A stretch of DNA of 64,000 nt from Octadecabacter algicola. Lineage in GTDB: Bacteria; Pseudomonadota; Alphaproteobacteria; Rhodobacterales; Rhodobacteraceae. The position numbers and the translations under genes were made by a program. Each line of letters begins with the position of its first letter. Within the stretch, counting starts at the first letter, position 1. Positions 1 through 10,281 of this stretch are shown one piece after another. The notes below the pieces were generated by a model. That model saw only the letters and a program-made list of their open reading frames with translations. It searched no databases and was not told where the DNA came from. The DNA lies in the NCBI RefSeq assembly GCF_021532625.1, contig NZ_JAKGAR010000001.1, positions 1,297,366 to 1,361,365 on the forward strand, given 5' to 3'.

Positions 1-516
1 AGTATGGCACATACGTTTGCGAAAGGCTTCGGCCGCCGCGCCGCGACCGCCACGGCGATAATGGCGGTAGGCCAATTGAATGTTTCGTTCGGTTGCGCAG
101 TCAGATTTCACAAGTCCGACCATATCCACAACGCCCGCCAACGACCGCACGGCATAGGCCCCACGTGAATACCCCGCCAACACAATCGTATCGCCAGCTC
201 GGTAGCGCGATGCCAACACACCATACGCCCGTTTGATCTGCCTATTGATGCCGCGACCTTGCATGACGTCCAATGTCGCGCGCCATTCTTTCCATTGGAT
301 GCCAGGTTCGTAATAGACTGTCAGGTTCGCCCCGGTCCCAGCCTCACGTAATAGCTTGTAAAGCTGGCCCGCGTGGGTCTCATACCCATCTTCGAGCGAT
401 GACATCGTACCATCCAGAATGATTACATGAGTGGCTGGCCCCCGTTTGCGGATGCCCCCTGTCTCACTATGACCGTGCCGACCAAATAGTGATCGGACAA
501 ACCTAGTCAGCGACAT
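1..516 (-). CDS. DUF2235 alpha/beta-hydrolase-like protein, N-terminal part
   Basis: Reading leftward from ATG at 516 the frame stays open to the window edge, giving 172 residues; the C terminus lies outside. An early beta-strand/turn HVIILDGTMSS (about residues 33-43) and the nucleophile elbow GYSRGAYAVRSLAG (about 110-123) match the DUF2235 family, whose GxSRGA serine is the catalytic nucleophile. The family includes type VI secretion phospholipase effectors (Tle1) but most chromosomal members are uncharacterised. No signal peptide is visible. A purine-rich stretch (AAAGGGGC) lies just before the ATG. Family assignment is fairly sure; substrate is unknown. Confidence 0.75.
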   Translation of the reverse strand, partial: MSLTRFVRSLFGRHGHSETGGIRKRGPATHVIILDGTMSSLEDGYETHAGQLYKLLREAGTGANLTVYYEPGIQWKEWRATLDVMQGRGINRQIKRAYGVLASRYRAGDTIVLAGYSRGAYAVRSLAGVVDMVGLVKSDCATERNIQLAYRHYRRGGRGAAAEAFRKRMCHT

Positions 517-732
517 AAGCGCCCCTTTGAGGTGTCAGCATCAATCCAGATGTCTCAAGTGTATTGTCGGCTTCGTGCATGGGTCCAGCATCTCCCAAGA
601 CGACATCACTGTCTATCAACGAAACCGAGAACACCTAAGAATACCAGATGGGTCATATTCATTGCGCCGTTTCCAAACCGCCGCCATGATAGCCCTGACA
701 TCAGGTCACCATCCCGTATCGAAAGGCCCCAT

Positions 733-1329
733 ATGGATCGTGTAAAGTTCACCCAAATGAAAGACGGCGACGCCGAAGACTATGCTTTTCTGACGAAACA
801 TGAAGTCGAATACACCAAGGGCACCGCGGACCGCCTCTTGAGCGCGCTGGTCAGCTTGGACGAAAGCCTGTCGGGATATCAGATCACCCGCCTTGGCCAC
901 TCCTTGCAATCGGCTACCCGCGCAGAGGCCGATGGCGCAGATATCGACTGGATTGTCGGCACGCTCCTGCACGACATTGGTGACATCTTCGCCCCTTACA
1001 ATCACGATGAATACGCCGCGACGATCCTGCGCCCATTTGTGCGCGAACAGGTCACATGGGTCGTCGAAAAGCACGGTGATTTCCAGCTGGTGTATTACGG
1101 CGAACATGTGGGCGCAGACCCTGAAAAACGCCAAGCCTACGCAGGCCACCCCTATTTTGAGGACTGCGCGACCTTCTGTGAACGCTGGGATCAGTCGTCA
1201 TTTGACCCCGACTACACGCACAAGCCTATCGAATATTTCGCCCCCATGGTGAACACAGTCTTCGCCCGTGAACCCTATGATCCTGCCGTTATTCGCGAAG
1301 GGGAACGTGAACCACTTATCAGGGGCTAA
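733..1329 (+). CDS. HD-domain protein resembling PhnZ/TmpB diiron oxygenases
   Basis: 198 residues from ATG 733. A longer reading from 532 exists, but its first 67 residues look non-coding. HD-domain metal-ligand candidates are H56 (in RLGHSLQSA), H80-D81 (in LLHDIGD), and H91 or H112. A C-terminal stretch ERWDQSSFD resembles the RxWDD region of PhnZ. The whole layout, with an early histidine in an LxHxLQSA setting followed by LLHDIG, resembles PhnZ/TmpB, mixed-valence diiron enzymes that cleave 2-amino-1-hydroxyethylphosphonate-type substrates, rather than nucleotide phosphohydrolases. No PhnY-like hydroxylase lies next to it, so the substrate is inference; a generic HD phosphohydrolase remains possible. 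Confidence 0.65.
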   Translation: MDRVKFTQMKDGDAEDYAFLTKHEVEYTKGTADRLLSALVSLDESLSGYQITRLGHSLQSATRAEADGADIDWIVGTLLHDIGDIFAPYNHDEYAATILRPFVREQVTWVVEKHGDFQLVYYGEHVGADPEKRQAYAGHPYFEDCATFCERWDQSSFDPDYTHKPIEYFAPMVNTVFAREPYDPAVIREGEREPLIRG

Positions 1330-1625
1330 TGCCCCGAGCATGGGGGAGGCAAAACAGGGTCCATGCGTAGACGGAATTTCTGGGTAAGTGGTGCCTACAT
1401 ACGGGTCGATAGGGATACGTATTACCATGCACCCTGTTTTGCGGGGGTGCAGCCCATCCCGCTGCATCCCCAAGTTGTTTCTGCAACGGGAACTACTAAC
1501 AAACCGTTAACATTTGTTCATATTCCATTAACCGGTGCCAAATTTCTTGGTTTCCGCCCGCTGCCGCTTTCCCTTTCCGTCCCCTTTGGCTATTTCATGC
1601 CCAACTTGATGAAAGGCACACCCCC

Positions 1626-4600
1626 ATGCCCATGGAAAAGAAATTTGACGCTCACGAGGCCGAGGCCCGTATCACCGACCGCTGGCTGTCCGCTGACGCC
1701 TTTAAGGCTGGTGCTAATGCCAAACGTGATGACACTTATTGTGTGATGATCCCCCCGCCTAACGTCACTGGCGTTTTGCACATGGGCCATGCCTTCAACA
1801 ACACGCTTCAAGACATCCTTGTGCGCTGGCACCGGATGCGCGGGTTCGACACCCTTTGGCAGCCGGGAACGGACCACGCGGGCATCGCCACGCAAATGGT
1901 TGTGGAACGTAAGCTTGCCGAAAACGGTGAACCCAAACGCACCGAATTGGGGCGTGAAAAATTCCTAGAAAAGGTCTGGGAATGGAAGGGTGAATCCGGC
2001 GGTCAGATCATCAATCAGCTGAAACGTCTTGGCGCATCCTGCGATTGGTCCCGCGAAGCGTTCACCATGTCTGGCGCGCCCGGTGCCCCTGCCGATGCGC
2101 AAGGCAACTTCCACGACGCGGTCATCAAAGTCTTTGTTGAGATGTACAACAAAGGCCTGATCTATCGCGGCAAACGTCTGGTCAACTGGGACCCGCATTT
2201 CGAAACAGCGATCTCTGATCTCGAAGTCGAAAACATCGAAGTCGACGGCCACATGTGGCACTTCAAATATCCTCTCGCGGGTGGGGCGACCTACACCTAC
2301 GAAGAGAAAGATGAAGACGGAAACGTAATACTTAGCGAAACACGTAACTATATCTCAATCGCGACGACGCGCCCTGAAACCATGCTTGGTGACGGCGCGG
2401 TTGCGGTGAACCCAAGGGATGAACGTTACGCGCCAATCATCGGAAAACTATGTGAAATTCCGGTTGGCCCGAAAGAGTCCCGTCGTCTCATCCCGATCAT
2501 CACCGATGACTATCCAGATATGGAATTCGGTTCTGGTGCGGTGAAAATCACCGGTGCGCACGACTTCAACGACTACATGGTCGCCAAGCGCGGCGGCATC
2601 CCGATGTACTCCCTGATGGACACCAAAGGTGCCATGCGCGCCGATGGGAAGCCCTACGTTGAAGAAGCAGCCACAGCCCAAGCCATCGCCAACGGCGAAC
2701 AGGAATTCGACGAAGCGATGATCGCTGCAATGAACCTTGTGCCCGATGCTTACCGCGGCCTCGACCGGTTTGAGGCTCGTGAAAAAGTCATCGCAGACAT
2801 CACCGCCGAAGGCCTCGCCGTCATGCACGACGTGACCCGCACGGTGAAGAACGACGACGGCGAAAAGGTCGACGTGACCGAGACCGTCCCGATGGTCGAG
2901 AACAAGAAAATCATGCAGCCGTTTGGTGACCGTTCCAAGGTCGTCATCGAACCCATGCTCACGGACCAATGGTTCGTTGAAACCGACAAAATCGTCGGCC
3001 CTGCCCTCGATGCCGTTCGCGATGGCACAGTTAAGATTTTGCCAGAGTCTGGCGAGAAAACATATTACCACTGGCTGGAAAACATCGAACCATGGTGCAT
3101 CTCCCGCCAGCTCTGGTGGGGTCACCAAATTCCGGTTTGGTATGGGCCGAAACTGGATTCCTTGAAAGACGATAGAGAACTCGCAGCGGAGCTTGCTCGG
3201 CTTTCAGAAGGAAAAGCGCCCAAAGAGAAAATTGCATTCTGCGCATCTTCTTACGATGAAGCACGGGCGATAGCTCAAGAATACTATGTCGGTGTACTTG
3301 CTCCAATGGGTGTCCAAGCGATCATTCCCGCTTCAGTGGTTGCGATGGAAGAAAGGGTCTTTAAAGATTCACATGGGCAATGGTTCCACCTGGATCGCGA
3401 CCCCGACGTCCTCGACACATGGTTCTCCTCCGGCCTCTGGCCCATCGGCACCCTCGGCTGGCCCGAGCAAACCGAGGAACTGGCGAAATACTTCCCAACA
3501 TCCGATCTGATCACCGGACAGGACATTCTGTTCTTCTGGGTCGCTCGGATGATGATGATGCAGCTCGCCGTCGTCGACGACATCCCCTTCGACACCATCT
3601 ACCTCCACGGCCTCGTGCGCGATGCCAAGGGTAAGAAGATGTCGAAATCCACGGGCAACGTCATCGACCCGCTCGACATCATCGACGAATACGGTGCCGA
3701 CGCGCTGCGCTTTACAAACGCCGCCATGGCGTCCCTTGGCGGTGCGCTAAAGCTCGATACGCAACGCATCGCGGGGTATCGAAATTTCGGAACCAAACTC
3801 TGGAATGCCTGCCGTTTTGCCGAAATGAACGGGGCCTTCGGGGCAGATCGCGCCCATACCGGACCCATATCGGACCCATACCCGACCCATATCACGCAAT
3901 CCGTGAACAAATGGATCATCGGAGAGACCGCGACGGCACTGGCAGACGTCAACGCCGCGCTTGATACTTACCGTTTCAACGACGCTGCCGACACGCTGTA
4001 CAAATTCGTTTGGGGCAAGGTTTGTGACTGGTACGTAGAGCTGTCCAAGCCATTGTTGATGGACGGATCGGACGAAGAAAAGCAGGAAACTCAACAGGTT
4101 ATGAATTGGGTCTTGAACCAGTGCCTGATCCTGATGCATCCGATCATGCCGTTCATCACCGAAGAACTATGGGCGCTGGATGGGAACACCAACCTCCTCG
4201 TTCATCAGGACTGGCCCGAATATGGCGCTGATCTGATTGACAAAAATGCCGACGCCGAGATGTCATGGGTGATCCAGATCATCGAAAACATTCGCTCAAC
4301 TCGCGCGCAGATGAACGTGCCTGCAGGCCTTTACGTGCCGTTGATTCAGACAGAAGCTGATGACGCCGCAAAAGCCGCTTGGGCGGGCAATGAAGCCCTG
4401 ATCAAACGTCTTGCGCGGGTTGATAGCCTGACTGTTGGTGCGGCCCCTAAGGGGTCCATGATGGTTGGAACCAAGGGCGCGACCTTTGCGCTGCCATTGG
4501 CCGACATCATCGACGTGGACGCAGAAAAAGCGCGTATCACCAAGTCTTTGGGCAAAGTTGAAAAAGAGGCTGGCGGTTTGCGCGGGCGCTTGGGCAACCC

Positions 4601-4718
4601 CAAGTTTGCCGAAAACGCAACTGTTGAAGTGGTCGAGGAAGCTAAGGCAAACCTCGCTTTGCGCGAAGAAGAAATCGCGCAGCTGTCCGCCGCTTTGGCC
4701 CAGCTCAACGAAATCTAA
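1626..4718 (+). CDS. valS: valine--tRNA ligase
   Basis: 1030-residue class I aminoacyl-tRNA synthetase that charges tRNA-Val. The ATP-binding HIGH-type motif is HMGH at residues 52-55 within [13 protein letters not shown], and the KMSKS loop is at 671-675. The sequence between carries the editing domain, and the C terminus ends in a coiled-coil tail (about 960-1030) typical of ValRS. Start at ATG 1626; a second in-frame ATG at 1632 is equally possible. The stretch from about 510 to 580 is longer than in many homologues. Three GACCCATA-type repeats near 3860-3890 encode a short Pro/Thr-rich patch. It stands alone as a monocistronic housekeeping gene. Confidence 0.97.
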   Translation: MPMEKKFDAHEAEARITDRWLSADAFKAGANAKRDDTYCVMIPPPNVTGVLHMGHAFNNTLQDILVRWHRMRGFDTLWQPGTDHAGIATQMVVERKLAENGEPKRTELGREKFLEKVWEWKGESGGQIINQLKRLGASCDWSREAFTMSGAPGAPADAQGNFHDAVIKVFVEMYNKGLIYRGKRLVNWDPHFETAISDLEVENIEVDGHMWHFKYPLAGGATYTYEEKDEDGNVILSETRNYISIATTRPETMLGDGAVAVNPRDERYAPIIGKLCEIPVGPKESRRLIPIITDDYPDMEFGSGAVKITGAHDFNDYMVAKRGGIPMYSLMDTKGAMRADGKPYVEEAATAQAIANGEQEFDEAMIAAMNLVPDAYRGLDRFEAREKVIADITAEGLAVMHDVTRTVKNDDGEKVDVTETVPMVENKKIMQPFGDRSKVVIEPMLTDQWFVETDKIVGPALDAVRDGTVKILPESGEKTYYHWLENIEPWCISRQLWWGHQIPVWYGPKLDSLKDDRELAAELARLSEGKAPKEKIAFCASSYDEARAIAQEYYVGVLAPMGVQAIIPASVVAMEERVFKDSHGQWFHLDRDPDVLDTWFSSGLWPIGTLGWPEQTEELAKYFPTSDLITGQDILFFWVARMMMMQLAVVDDIPFDTIYLHGLVRDAKGKKMSKSTGNVIDPLDIIDEYGADALRFTNAAMASLGGALKLDTQRIAGYRNFGTKLWNACRFAEMNGAFGADRAHTGPISDPYPTHITQSVNKWIIGETATALADVNAALDTYRFNDAADTLYKFVWGKVCDWYVELSKPLLMDGSDEEKQETQQVMNWVLNQCLILMHPIMPFITEELWALDGNTNLLVHQDWPEYGADLIDKNADAEMSWVIQIIENIRSTRAQMNVPAGLYVPLIQTEADDAAKAAWAGNEALIKRLARVDSLTVGAAPKGSMMVGTKGATFALPLADIIDVDAEKARITKSLGKVEKEAGGLRGRLGNPKFAENATVEVVEEAKANLALREEEIAQLSAALAQLNEI

Positions 4719-4734
4719 CTGGGGGGGGTGGTTC

Positions 4735-4899
4735 CTAGCGAACCACCCGTTCCACCGCACGCATCATGCCGAGCGATTTGTCGTAGACCAGCGTCAGAAT
4801 GCGGCGGCCAGAAACGCTCCGCGCGAGTGGCGCAACGCCACGTACGCTTAGGGCTGCGCCCGATGTGGCAAGAAATCCGCGTCGTGTAAGTTTAGGCAT
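4735..4899 (-). CDS. small protein with twin-arginine signal
   Basis: 54 residues, from ATG 4899 to TAG 4735, preceded by a good ribosome site (GGAG, 8 bases upstream). The N terminus TRRGFLATSGAAL fits a Tat signal, followed by a short basic tail ending in VERVVR. It sits convergent to valS with 16 bases between the stops. Nothing else is recognisable; short Tat-leader proteins of this type are common but uncharacterised in Rhodobacteraceae. The coding call rests on the ribosome site and the well-formed leader. Confidence 0.6.
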   Translation of the reverse strand: MPKLTRRGFLATSGAALSVRGVAPLARSVSGRRILTLVYDKSLGMMRAVERVVR

Positions 4900-4974
4900 A
4901 ATTAATCTCCTGAATTATAGGTGGTCGTTGCGTTAACTCTTTTCAAAGGGGAACAGACGGACCAAACTCCCCCC

Positions 4975-6111
4975 ATGTCCAAGACCTCAGAAAATGACCC
5001 GCGCCTGACCCCTCTTGCCGCTCGCCTTCCGGCGACGGTTCCCTTTGTCGGACCGGAAGCGCAGGAACGCGCTGCGGGTGTTCCCTTCAAAGCCCGCCTT
5101 GGTGCGAACGAAAACGCATTTGGGGCATCTCCTGAAGCGGTCCGTGCCATGCGAATGGCCGCCAAAGAGACGTGGATGTATGGCGACCCCGAAAGCCACG
5201 ATCTACGCAATGCGTTGGCCGTAAAACATGGCGTTGCCGTGGACGAGATCGTGGTCGGGGCCGGCATTGACGGATTGCTCGACAGCCTTGTGCGCCTCAC
5301 CGTGACCGAAGGTACGCCCGTCGTGACGAGCGCTGGCGCCTATCCGACGTTCAATTATCACGTGACGGGCTATGGTGGGGTGATCCACACCGTCAACTAC
5401 ACAGCTGATCACGAGGACCCCGATCACTTGGTCGCAAAGGCCCGTGAGGTAGGCGCAAAACTGATTTATTTATCTAACCCAGACAACCCGATGGGAACGT
5501 GGCACACCGCCGGAACTCTCAAGCAGATGATCCAAAGTCTCCCCGAAGGCTGTCTCTTGGTGCTGGATGAAGCCTATGTTGAACTCGGGCCCGACGGGAT
5601 CGCGCCGCCAATCAACACGGCCGATGAACGCGTCATTCGCTTGCGAACCTTTTCAAAAGCATACGGTATGGCGGGCGCGCGGGTCGGTTATGCTATCGGC
5701 CCCAAACGGCTGATCGCGGCCTTTAATCGCGTGCGCAACCACTTTGGCATGAGCCGCGTCAGCCAAGCTGGTGCATTGGCCGCTTTGGAAGACGAAGATT
5801 GGCTTGAAAAAATGCGCGCAAAGGTCTCGCAAGCCCGCGAGACGCTTTATCAAATCGCCCAGGATAATGATTTGAAGGCGGTGCCGTCGGCGACCAATTT
5901 TGTGGCAATCGATTGCGGCGATGACGGTGATTTCGCACGTACTGTACTTGCGTCGCTGATCGAACAGGGCGTTTTCGTCCGTATGCCATTCGTCGCACCC
6001 CAAGATCGCTGTATCAGAGTGTCGTGTGGGCCGAACAAGGACCTGAAGCTGTTCGCCAAGGCGCTTCCTAAGGCGTTAGCCGCCGCGAAAGACAGCACAC
6101 AAAAGGTTTAA
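4975..6111 (+). CDS. PLP-dependent aminotransferase, HisC-like
   Basis: 378 residues from ATG 4975; a GTG at 4921 would add 18 residues with no family support. Fold-type I aminotransferase of the histidinol-phosphate aminotransferase group: substrate-side RLGANENAFGASP, cofactor motif SNPDNPMGTW, DEAYVELGPDG, and the Schiff-base lysine K228 in RTFSKAYGMAGARVGY. The family transfers an amino group between glutamate and an imidazole or aromatic keto acid. No other his genes are near, so histidine biosynthesis is not proven; an aromatic or generic role is possible. Confidence 0.85.
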   Translation: MSKTSENDPRLTPLAARLPATVPFVGPEAQERAAGVPFKARLGANENAFGASPEAVRAMRMAAKETWMYGDPESHDLRNALAVKHGVAVDEIVVGAGIDGLLDSLVRLTVTEGTPVVTSAGAYPTFNYHVTGYGGVIHTVNYTADHEDPDHLVAKAREVGAKLIYLSNPDNPMGTWHTAGTLKQMIQSLPEGCLLVLDEAYVELGPDGIAPPINTADERVIRLRTFSKAYGMAGARVGYAIGPKRLIAAFNRVRNHFGMSRVSQAGALAALEDEDWLEKMRAKVSQARETLYQIAQDNDLKAVPSATNFVAIDCGDDGDFARTVLASLIEQGVFVRMPFVAPQDRCIRVSCGPNKDLKLFAKALPKALAAAKDSTQKV

Positions 6112-6166
6112 GTGATTTCCCAACCCACCGCGCTAAGATGAAGTACCATCTAGCCGGAGGATCAAA

Positions 6167-6349
6167 ATGAGCCGCCCAATTCAACGCGTCGAAAACTACA
6201 CCAACGCCTTTTTGGTAACGGCGGGAGTGACGCTCTTTATGGCGTTTTTTACCCTTGCCGCGATTAAAGGCATTGTTTGGGTTATGCTATCCGCAGCATT
6301 TCTCGACGGGCTTATCCGTATTCGCGCGGCTCGTATCAGCGCCAGCTAG
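6167..6349 (+). CDS. small inner-membrane protein
   Basis: 60 residues with one or two hydrophobic helices (about 15-32 and 35-50) and a basic C terminus (RIRAARISAS). A strong ribosome site, GGAGG, lies 7 bases before the ATG. It follows the aminotransferase by 55 bases. Its last 63 bases overlap the 3' end of the convergent class V aminotransferase gene, so either both frames are used or one C terminus is read differently. No family recognised. Confidence 0.55.
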   Translation: MSRPIQRVENYTNAFLVTAGVTLFMAFFTLAAIKGIVWVMLSAAFLDGLIRIRAARISAS

Positions 6350-7522
6350 GTCGGCCAAAACAGCGGATGCGGCCTCGAGAGCGCCTTTGCCGTGAGGAAT
6401 GCCCAGCGCCTTTAGCCCCGCATCAATGGTCCCCAAAAAACCCATAACCATGTGACCATTTACGTGGCCCATGTGACCCAATCGGAAATACGCGCTTGCG
6501 GGTGCACGGCCTAGACCGATCCCCAAAGTCACGCCCATCTTGTTTTCGCACCATTCCCGCAAGGCATCGCCCTGCCCTTCGCCCAACTTTACAGACGTCA
6601 CTGCGCGAGACCGTTGCGACGGTTCAGCGACATTGATTTCAAGCGGGCCATCTGCCCCCCACGCATCAGCTGCCGCCCAAATCGCACGCGCCAAGCCTTC
6701 GTGGCGGGCCCACACATTTGAAAGGCCTTCTTCTTTGATCATATCGAGGGCCTCGCGCAGCCCATAGATGTGGTGCGTAGGCGCGGTACCATTAAAGTAC
6801 TGATAGTATTCCTCTGCGGAGGTGCGCGGCCGCCAGTCCCAATAGCGGGACACGCGTTTCATGTCGCCCCGCACAGCGTCGGCTTTGCCATTAAACCAGA
6901 CGAACCCAATTCCTGGCGGCGTCATCAAGCCCTTCTGGCTTGCGGCGACGGCAATATCGACACCCCAATCATCCATGTGAAATTCGTCACAGCCCATGGA
7001 TGCGATGCAATCCACCATGAACAACGCGTCATGCCCCGCCGCATCAATTGCGCCACGTATTCCTTTGATATCATTTAAAACGCCTGTGGATGTATCCACC
7101 AAAACCGTCATGACGGCTTTGATCTTACCTTCGTTATCCGCCTTCAATGCGGCTTCGACCTGCGCAGGATCAACTGCGTTGCTCATACCAAAGTCGATCG
7201 TTTCTACATTCGCGCCAAGCCCGTCCGCCATTTCGCCCCAGCCAACGCAAAAACGACCCGTCGCAAGAACAAGAACAGTATCGCCTTCGCCAATCACGTT
7301 GGACAAAGCCGCCTCCCAGACGCCATGCCCGTTCCCGATATAAATAGCGACATCGTGTCTAGTCCCGGCAACGGCTTTTAGATCAGGGATCAAACCGTGC
7401 GTGATGTCGTGCAATTCACCCGTGTAAATATTCGGCGCTGCCCGATGCATCGCGCGCATCACACGGTCGGGCATTACGGAAGGTCCTGGAATGGCAAGAT
7501 AGGGCAGACCATTGGCAAACAT
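6287..7522 (-). CDS. class V aminotransferase (alanine/serine-glyoxylate type)
   Basis: 411 residues from ATG 7522; a longer reading to 7654 adds an unconserved leader. Family features: IPGPSVMPDRVMRAM at the N terminus, the cofactor-contact segment VDCIASMGCDEFHMDDWGVD, and the PLP lysine in AASQKGLMTPPG. The family (AGXT/SgaA type) moves amino groups from alanine or serine to glyoxylate and is cytoplasmic. The C terminus ends in two cysteines. It is transcribed toward the small membrane gene and overlaps it. The exact amino donor cannot be told from sequence. Confidence 0.85.
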   Translation of the reverse strand: MFANGLPYLAIPGPSVMPDRVMRAMHRAAPNIYTGELHDITHGLIPDLKAVAGTRHDVAIYIGNGHGVWEAALSNVIGEGDTVLVLATGRFCVGWGEMADGLGANVETIDFGMSNAVDPAQVEAALKADNEGKIKAVMTVLVDTSTGVLNDIKGIRGAIDAAGHDALFMVDCIASMGCDEFHMDDWGVDIAVAASQKGLMTPPGIGFVWFNGKADAVRGDMKRVSRYWDWRPRTSAEEYYQYFNGTAPTHHIYGLREALDMIKEEGLSNVWARHEGLARAIWAAADAWGADGPLEINVAEPSQRSRAVTSVKLGEGQGDALREWCENKMGVTLGIGLGRAPASAYFRLGHMGHVNGHMVMGFLGTIDAGLKALGIPHGKGALEAASAVLADLAGADTSRANTDKPVEKCCG

Positions 7523-7669
7523 GCGATACGTCCTTAACTGTGAGAAATGAGGTGTCTTTAGGGCGACACTATCCTCACCGCAGGCCGCGTCAATGCTCGT
7601 TATTGTGCCAAACCTTCCCCCCCTTAACGAATGCGCGTAAACCGAACGAAACAAGGCGACGGAACCAAG

Positions 7670-9541
7670 ATGACCGACATACCTTCAAACCAAGAACGCA
7701 CCAGTAAGGCCATGTTTGGCTGGTTGTGGAACGGCTACCTGAAAAAGCAGGCAGGATGGCTTATCTTTGCGACGGTCTTGATGATGTTCGAGGGCGCAAC
7801 GTTTGGCTCTCTGAGCTATATGATGCAGCCTATGTTCGACAACGTGTTCGTTGGCGGTGAACGCAGCAGTATTTGGATCGTTGGACTTTTGATCTTTGCG
7901 ATCTTTGCAGCACGGGCAGTGACCGCCTTGGCGCAGCGTGTGATCATGAAATACGTGTCTGAAAAATGCGCGGCCGAGATGCGCGGTGACCTAATGAACC
8001 ACCTGATGCGGCTGGATTCATCGTTTCATCAATCCCATCCCCCAGGACAATTAATCGAACGGGTGCAAGGCGACGTGCAGGCCTTGGGAACCGTTTGGAC
8101 CAGCTTGCTGACAGGGCTTGCGCGTGATCTTGTCGCTGTGACCGGTCTATTTCTTGTGGCCGCGATGATTGACTGGCGTTGGATGTTGATCGCGTTGATC
8201 GGCATGCCGATTGTTGTGTTGCCGTCTTTTGGCCTGCAAACCTTCGTGCGCCGCAAAGCATTAGCCGCCCGCAAGGTATCAGGCGATATGTCGACGCGCC
8301 TTGATGAAGTCTTTCATGGGATTTCCCAGATCAAACTGAACAGCATGGAAACGTACCAGTCCAAACGCTACGAGGGCCTAATCCGCCGTCGTATCAGCAC
8401 GGAAACCGAAGCCGCTGCAGGGCAAGGACTGATGTCCAGTACTGTCGACATCATGGCGGGCTTGGGGTTTCTTGCAGTGATCATCTACGGCGGCTCTGAA
8501 ATCATTGACGGCGAGAAAACCGTCGGGGAATTCATGGCGTTCTTTACGGCGATGGCAATCGCGTTTGATCCGCTGCGCAGGCTGGCCAAGATTGCGGGCC
8601 TCTGGCAGGCCGCAGCTGCCGCGATTGACCGTTTGCTTGATCTGTTCGATGAACAACCAACGTTGCTGTCACCTACCTCTCCCGAAGCCGCGCCGACGGA
8701 TGCTCCCAAAGTCACGTTCGACAATGTTTCCCTTAGCTATGGCGACTTGCCAGTTTTGAACGGAGCAAGCTTTGTCGCAGAAGCCGGGCAAACCACGGCA
8801 TTGGTCGGCGCATCGGGTGCTGGCAAAAGCACGCTGTTCAATGTGCTAACACGTCTCGTTGAACCGCAATCGGGCGCGGTGACATTGAACGGATCTTCGA
8901 TTGATGCGCTGGCACTGACGGATTTGCGCGGGATGGTTTCGACGGTGTCTCAGGACGCAGCCCTGTTTGATGAAACCCTGCGCGACAATATCCTGCTTGG
9001 CCGCGAAGACATCAGCGATGACGCACTAAAGGCAACGTTGTCTGACGCCCATGTCATGGATTTTCTCGACAAACTTCCAGCTGGCTTGGACAGCCCCGCA
9101 GGTCCACGTGGGTCCAACCTGTCGGGCGGACAGCGTCAACGCGTCGCAATTGCGCGCGCGCTGTTGCGAGATACGCCGATCCTGCTTCTTGACGAAGCCA
9201 CAAGTGCGCTTGATACGAAATCTGAATCCATCGTTCAGGGGGCGTTGGACCGCCTCGCAAAGGGCCGCACAACGCTGGTTATCGCCCACCGTCTGTCGAC
9301 GATCCAGAACGCCCATAAGATTGTCGTTCTCGACAAAGGTGCCGTCGTTGACCAAGGCACGCACACAGAATTGCTTGCGCGTGGTGGACTTTATGCTGAT
9401 CTGTATCGACTACAATTTCGGGACGGCAAACAGGTTGTGGACGGCACAAACCGTCCAGCCCATGTTCCAACCTCTCAACCTGCAACACGCACCAAAGGGA
9501 CTTGGCTGACACGCCTTTTCCGACGTGGAGAACCACAATGA
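7670..9541 (+). CDS. ABC exporter, MsbA-like (fused TMD-NBD)
   Basis: 623 residues from ATG 7670. Six predicted transmembrane helices in the first half are followed by a nucleotide-binding domain with Walker A GASGAGKST, signature LSGGQRQR, Walker B ILLLDEATSALD and the H-loop AHRLST. This is the half-transporter layout of lipid or multidrug exporters such as MsbA. The stop overlaps the next ATG (ATGA), so it is translationally coupled to the YgfZ-like gene. Substrate cannot be assigned; lipid A or phospholipid flipping is one possibility among several. Confidence 0.88.
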   Translation: MTDIPSNQERTSKAMFGWLWNGYLKKQAGWLIFATVLMMFEGATFGSLSYMMQPMFDNVFVGGERSSIWIVGLLIFAIFAARAVTALAQRVIMKYVSEKCAAEMRGDLMNHLMRLDSSFHQSHPPGQLIERVQGDVQALGTVWTSLLTGLARDLVAVTGLFLVAAMIDWRWMLIALIGMPIVVLPSFGLQTFVRRKALAARKVSGDMSTRLDEVFHGISQIKLNSMETYQSKRYEGLIRRRISTETEAAAGQGLMSSTVDIMAGLGFLAVIIYGGSEIIDGEKTVGEFMAFFTAMAIAFDPLRRLAKIAGLWQAAAAAIDRLLDLFDEQPTLLSPTSPEAAPTDAPKVTFDNVSLSYGDLPVLNGASFVAEAGQTTALVGASGAGKSTLFNVLTRLVEPQSGAVTLNGSSIDALALTDLRGMVSTVSQDAALFDETLRDNILLGREDISDDALKATLSDAHVMDFLDKLPAGLDSPAGPRGSNLSGGQRQRVAIARALLRDTPILLLDEATSALDTKSESIVQGALDRLAKGRTTLVIAHRLSTIQNAHKIVVLDKGAVVDQGTHTELLARGGLYADLYRLQFRDGKQVVDGTNRPAHVPTSQPATRTKGTWLTRLFRRGEPQ

Positions 9542-10272
9542 CAAACGATCGCAGCCTCATCCGTCTGTCCGGACAAGACAGCCGTGACTTCCTACAGGGT
9601 TTGATCACCAATGATGTCGCCAAGACATCAGACGGTTTGGTTTATGCGGCGTTGCTGTCCCCGCAGGGTAAATACATCGCGGACTTTTTTGTGCTCGCAG
9701 ATGGGGACGCCTTGGTGTTGGATGTGGCCTCGTCCCATGCTGCCAACTTAGCGCAAAGGTTGGCAATGTATCGCCTTCGCGCCAAAGTCGACATTGCAGA
9801 AAGCCCCAAAGTTGTGTCGCGCGGCACGGGCCCTGCCCCCGACGGCGCCTTTATTGATCCCCGTGATCCAAACATGGGATGGCGGGCCTATGGCACCGAA
9901 GACATCAGTGACGATACAAACTGGGATTCCTTACGCGTGGCCCACGTTATCCCCGAAACAGGGATCGAACTGACGCCTGACACATATATTCTTGAAACTG
10001 GGTTCGAGCGCCTAAATGGCATCGATTTCCGCAAAGGCTGCTACGTCGGGCAGGAGATCGCCGCACGTATGAAACACAAGACCGAGCTGAAAAAAGGGCT
10101 GGTTCAAGTTGAGATTGAAGGGGTGGCCCCTGTCGGCACCGAGATTACATCAAATGGTAAATCTGTTGGCACGCTATTCACCCAGAGCGGAAATCGCGCG
10201 CTTGCGCATCTTCGGTTTGGCCGTGCCACCGATGAGATGCAGGCAAGCACAGCCACGCTGCGCCTGCCCTAG
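9538..10272 (+). CDS. YgfZ/GcvT-type folate-binding protein
   Basis: 244 residues. The diagnostic YgfZ motif KGCYVGQE is present, with the conserved cysteine at C168, and the N-terminal LSGQDSRDFLQGLITNDV segment is typical of the family. YgfZ/IBA57 proteins help build or repair particular iron-sulfur proteins using tetrahydrofolate. The start ATG 9538 overlaps the stop of the ABC exporter by four bases, indicating a two-gene operon. Confidence 0.88.
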   Translation: MTNDRSLIRLSGQDSRDFLQGLITNDVAKTSDGLVYAALLSPQGKYIADFFVLADGDALVLDVASSHAANLAQRLAMYRLRAKVDIAESPKVVSRGTGPAPDGAFIDPRDPNMGWRAYGTEDISDDTNWDSLRVAHVIPETGIELTPDTYILETGFERLNGIDFRKGCYVGQEIAARMKHKTELKKGLVQVEIEGVAPVGTEITSNGKSVGTLFTQSGNRALAHLRFGRATDEMQASTATLRLP

Positions 10273-10281
10273 TCGACGCAC

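Noticed and set aside
532..732. N-terminal extension of the HD protein
   Set aside because: The first 67 residues have no family match and a better start is at 733.
3855..3893. Three GACCCATA-type units in valS, possibly a tandem repeat
   Set aside because: They are in frame, encode a short Pro/Thr patch and are too few and divergent for a functional repeat array.
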